A stretch of 40,020 bases of DNA, from contig JAEWSC010000060.1 of assembly GCA_023398575.1 (NCBI GenBank), positions 1 to 40,020 of the forward strand, written 5' to 3'. This DNA is from Bacillota bacterium (GTDB taxonomy: Bacteria; Bacillota; Clostridia; Christensenellales; Aristaeellaceae). The translations under genes were made by a program, and so were the position numbers. Numbering within the stretch: position 1 is the first letter of the stretch; the number at the start of each line of letters is the position of its first letter. Positions 39,495 to 40,020 of this stretch are shown piece after piece. A model generated the notes under the pieces. The model did not search any database. It was not told the origin of the DNA and was given only the letters and a program-made list of their open reading frames with translations.

Positions 39495-40020
39495 TTGTTC
39501 ACATACCAGAAACGTGTCCGTGCACTGCAATTGTATGAGGAGACTCACTCCGTGACTGAGACGATACGCATACTTGGTTACCCAGGACGGCAGACTTTAT
39601 ACAAATGGATCAGTGAAAAGGACCAGCCACAGAAAGAAAAATCAGGCTATCGTGGAGAAAATACGCCTGAGCATCCCCGCCATCCTCCAATTAAACTGAA
39701 ATCAGAAGTCCTTCATCGTTGCTTTGAGTTCGGAGAAGATGTAAAATCAGTGTCAGATGAAATAGGATATAGCAGAGCCAGTATCTACGCTTGGCGTCGG
39801 AAATATCTTCGAGAAGGGATGAGTGCACTGATGAATCCAGCGGACGCTCCCCGCGGCGAGCTGATACCCGGCACAGCGTCATCCTCAGAGGAGATTAGTC
39901 GGTTGAATGCTCAAGTGAAGGATATGCAAATGCAAATAGATATTCTCAACGAGACCATCCATGTATTAAAAAAAGACCCAGGCGTCGATCAAACAGCACT
40001 CCGGAACCGGGAGAGGGCAG
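39495..40020 (+). CDS. IS3-type transposase, N-terminal part (cut by window end)
   Basis: An open frame from TTG at 39495, with GGAGG 7 bases upstream, runs off the right edge without a stop (175 codons seen). Residues about 1-55 form a first helix-turn-helix (ALQLYEETHSVTETIRILGY, then GRQTLYKWI). Residues about 85-125 form a second one (DVKSVSDEIGYSRASIYAWRRKYL). From about residue 145 a leucine-zipper-like helix follows (ISRLNAQVKDMQMQIDILNE). This tandem layout is that of OrfA or the N-terminal half of IS3-family (IS150-like) transposases. The DDE catalytic part would lie beyond the window. The left inverted repeat was not identified. Confidence 0.82.
   Translation, partial: MFTYQKRVRALQLYEETHSVTETIRILGYPGRQTLYKWISEKDQPQKEKSGYRGENTPEHPRHPPIKLKSEVLHRCFEFGEDVKSVSDEIGYSRASIYAWRRKYLREGMSALMNPADAPRGELIPGTASSSEEISRLNAQVKDMQMQIDILNETIHVLKKDPGVDQTALRNRERA

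Overview
The window looks like chromosomal DNA of a spore-forming, low-to-middle GC member of the Firmicutes, most likely class Clostridia. The evidence is three alpha/beta-type small acid-soluble spore proteins, a T-box riboswitch, an L10 leader before rplJ-rplL, strong GGAGG ribosome binding sites, a GerMN protein, RqcH, an Rph-RdgB fusion and a chemoreceptor. I cannot name the genus.

Left part (1-10.7 kb): a HAD-family hydrolase, tRNA-Ser(GGA), an exported SH3/peptidoglycan-binding protein, an unrecognised 731-residue coiled-coil protein, and a GH31 (YicI-like alpha-xylosidase) plus GH42 (beta-galactosidase) operon. A Crp/Fnr regulator is divergent from that operon. The two glycosidases together would suit trimming of xylose- and galactose-decorated oligosaccharides.

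10.70-15.16 kb: a small, A+T-richer genomic island in the 3' end of tRNA-Arg(ACG). A 44-bp perfect direct repeat bounds it: the intact tRNA end at 10701-10744 and a copy at 15121-15164. Inside are the C-terminal remnant of a tyrosine recombinase, a secreted cysteine-free 113-residue peptide, a terminator/attenuator, two half-size MacB/FtsX-like permeases, their ATPase, and a broken XRE-type regulator. This is the best candidate here for an undescribed system: a peptide plus ABC exporter/resistance module that resembles bacteriocin-type loci in layout but has no peptide family I recognise.

15.2-26.2 kb: a Cache-domain chemoreceptor; the arginine operon argC-argJ-argB-argD-argF, read leftwards behind a strong promoter overlapped by ARG-box-like sequence; and a TrpXYZ-type ABC transporter operon led by a T-box with a probable UGG (Trp) specifier.

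26.2-34.2 kb: housekeeping and sporulation genes: a metallophosphoesterase, the RNase PH/XTP pyrophosphatase fusion, a two-domain GerMN protein, RqcH, a GNAT acetyltransferase, three tandem SASP genes, then rplJ-rplL with their leader and attenuator.

34.3-40.0 kb: a cytoplasmic heparinase II/III-family lyase, a TetR regulator with a near-perfect 36-bp operator and a co-transcribed alpha/beta hydrolase, a formate/nitrite-family channel with a long leader, and the 5' part of an IS3-type element preceded by three small hairpins. The window ends inside its transposase gene.
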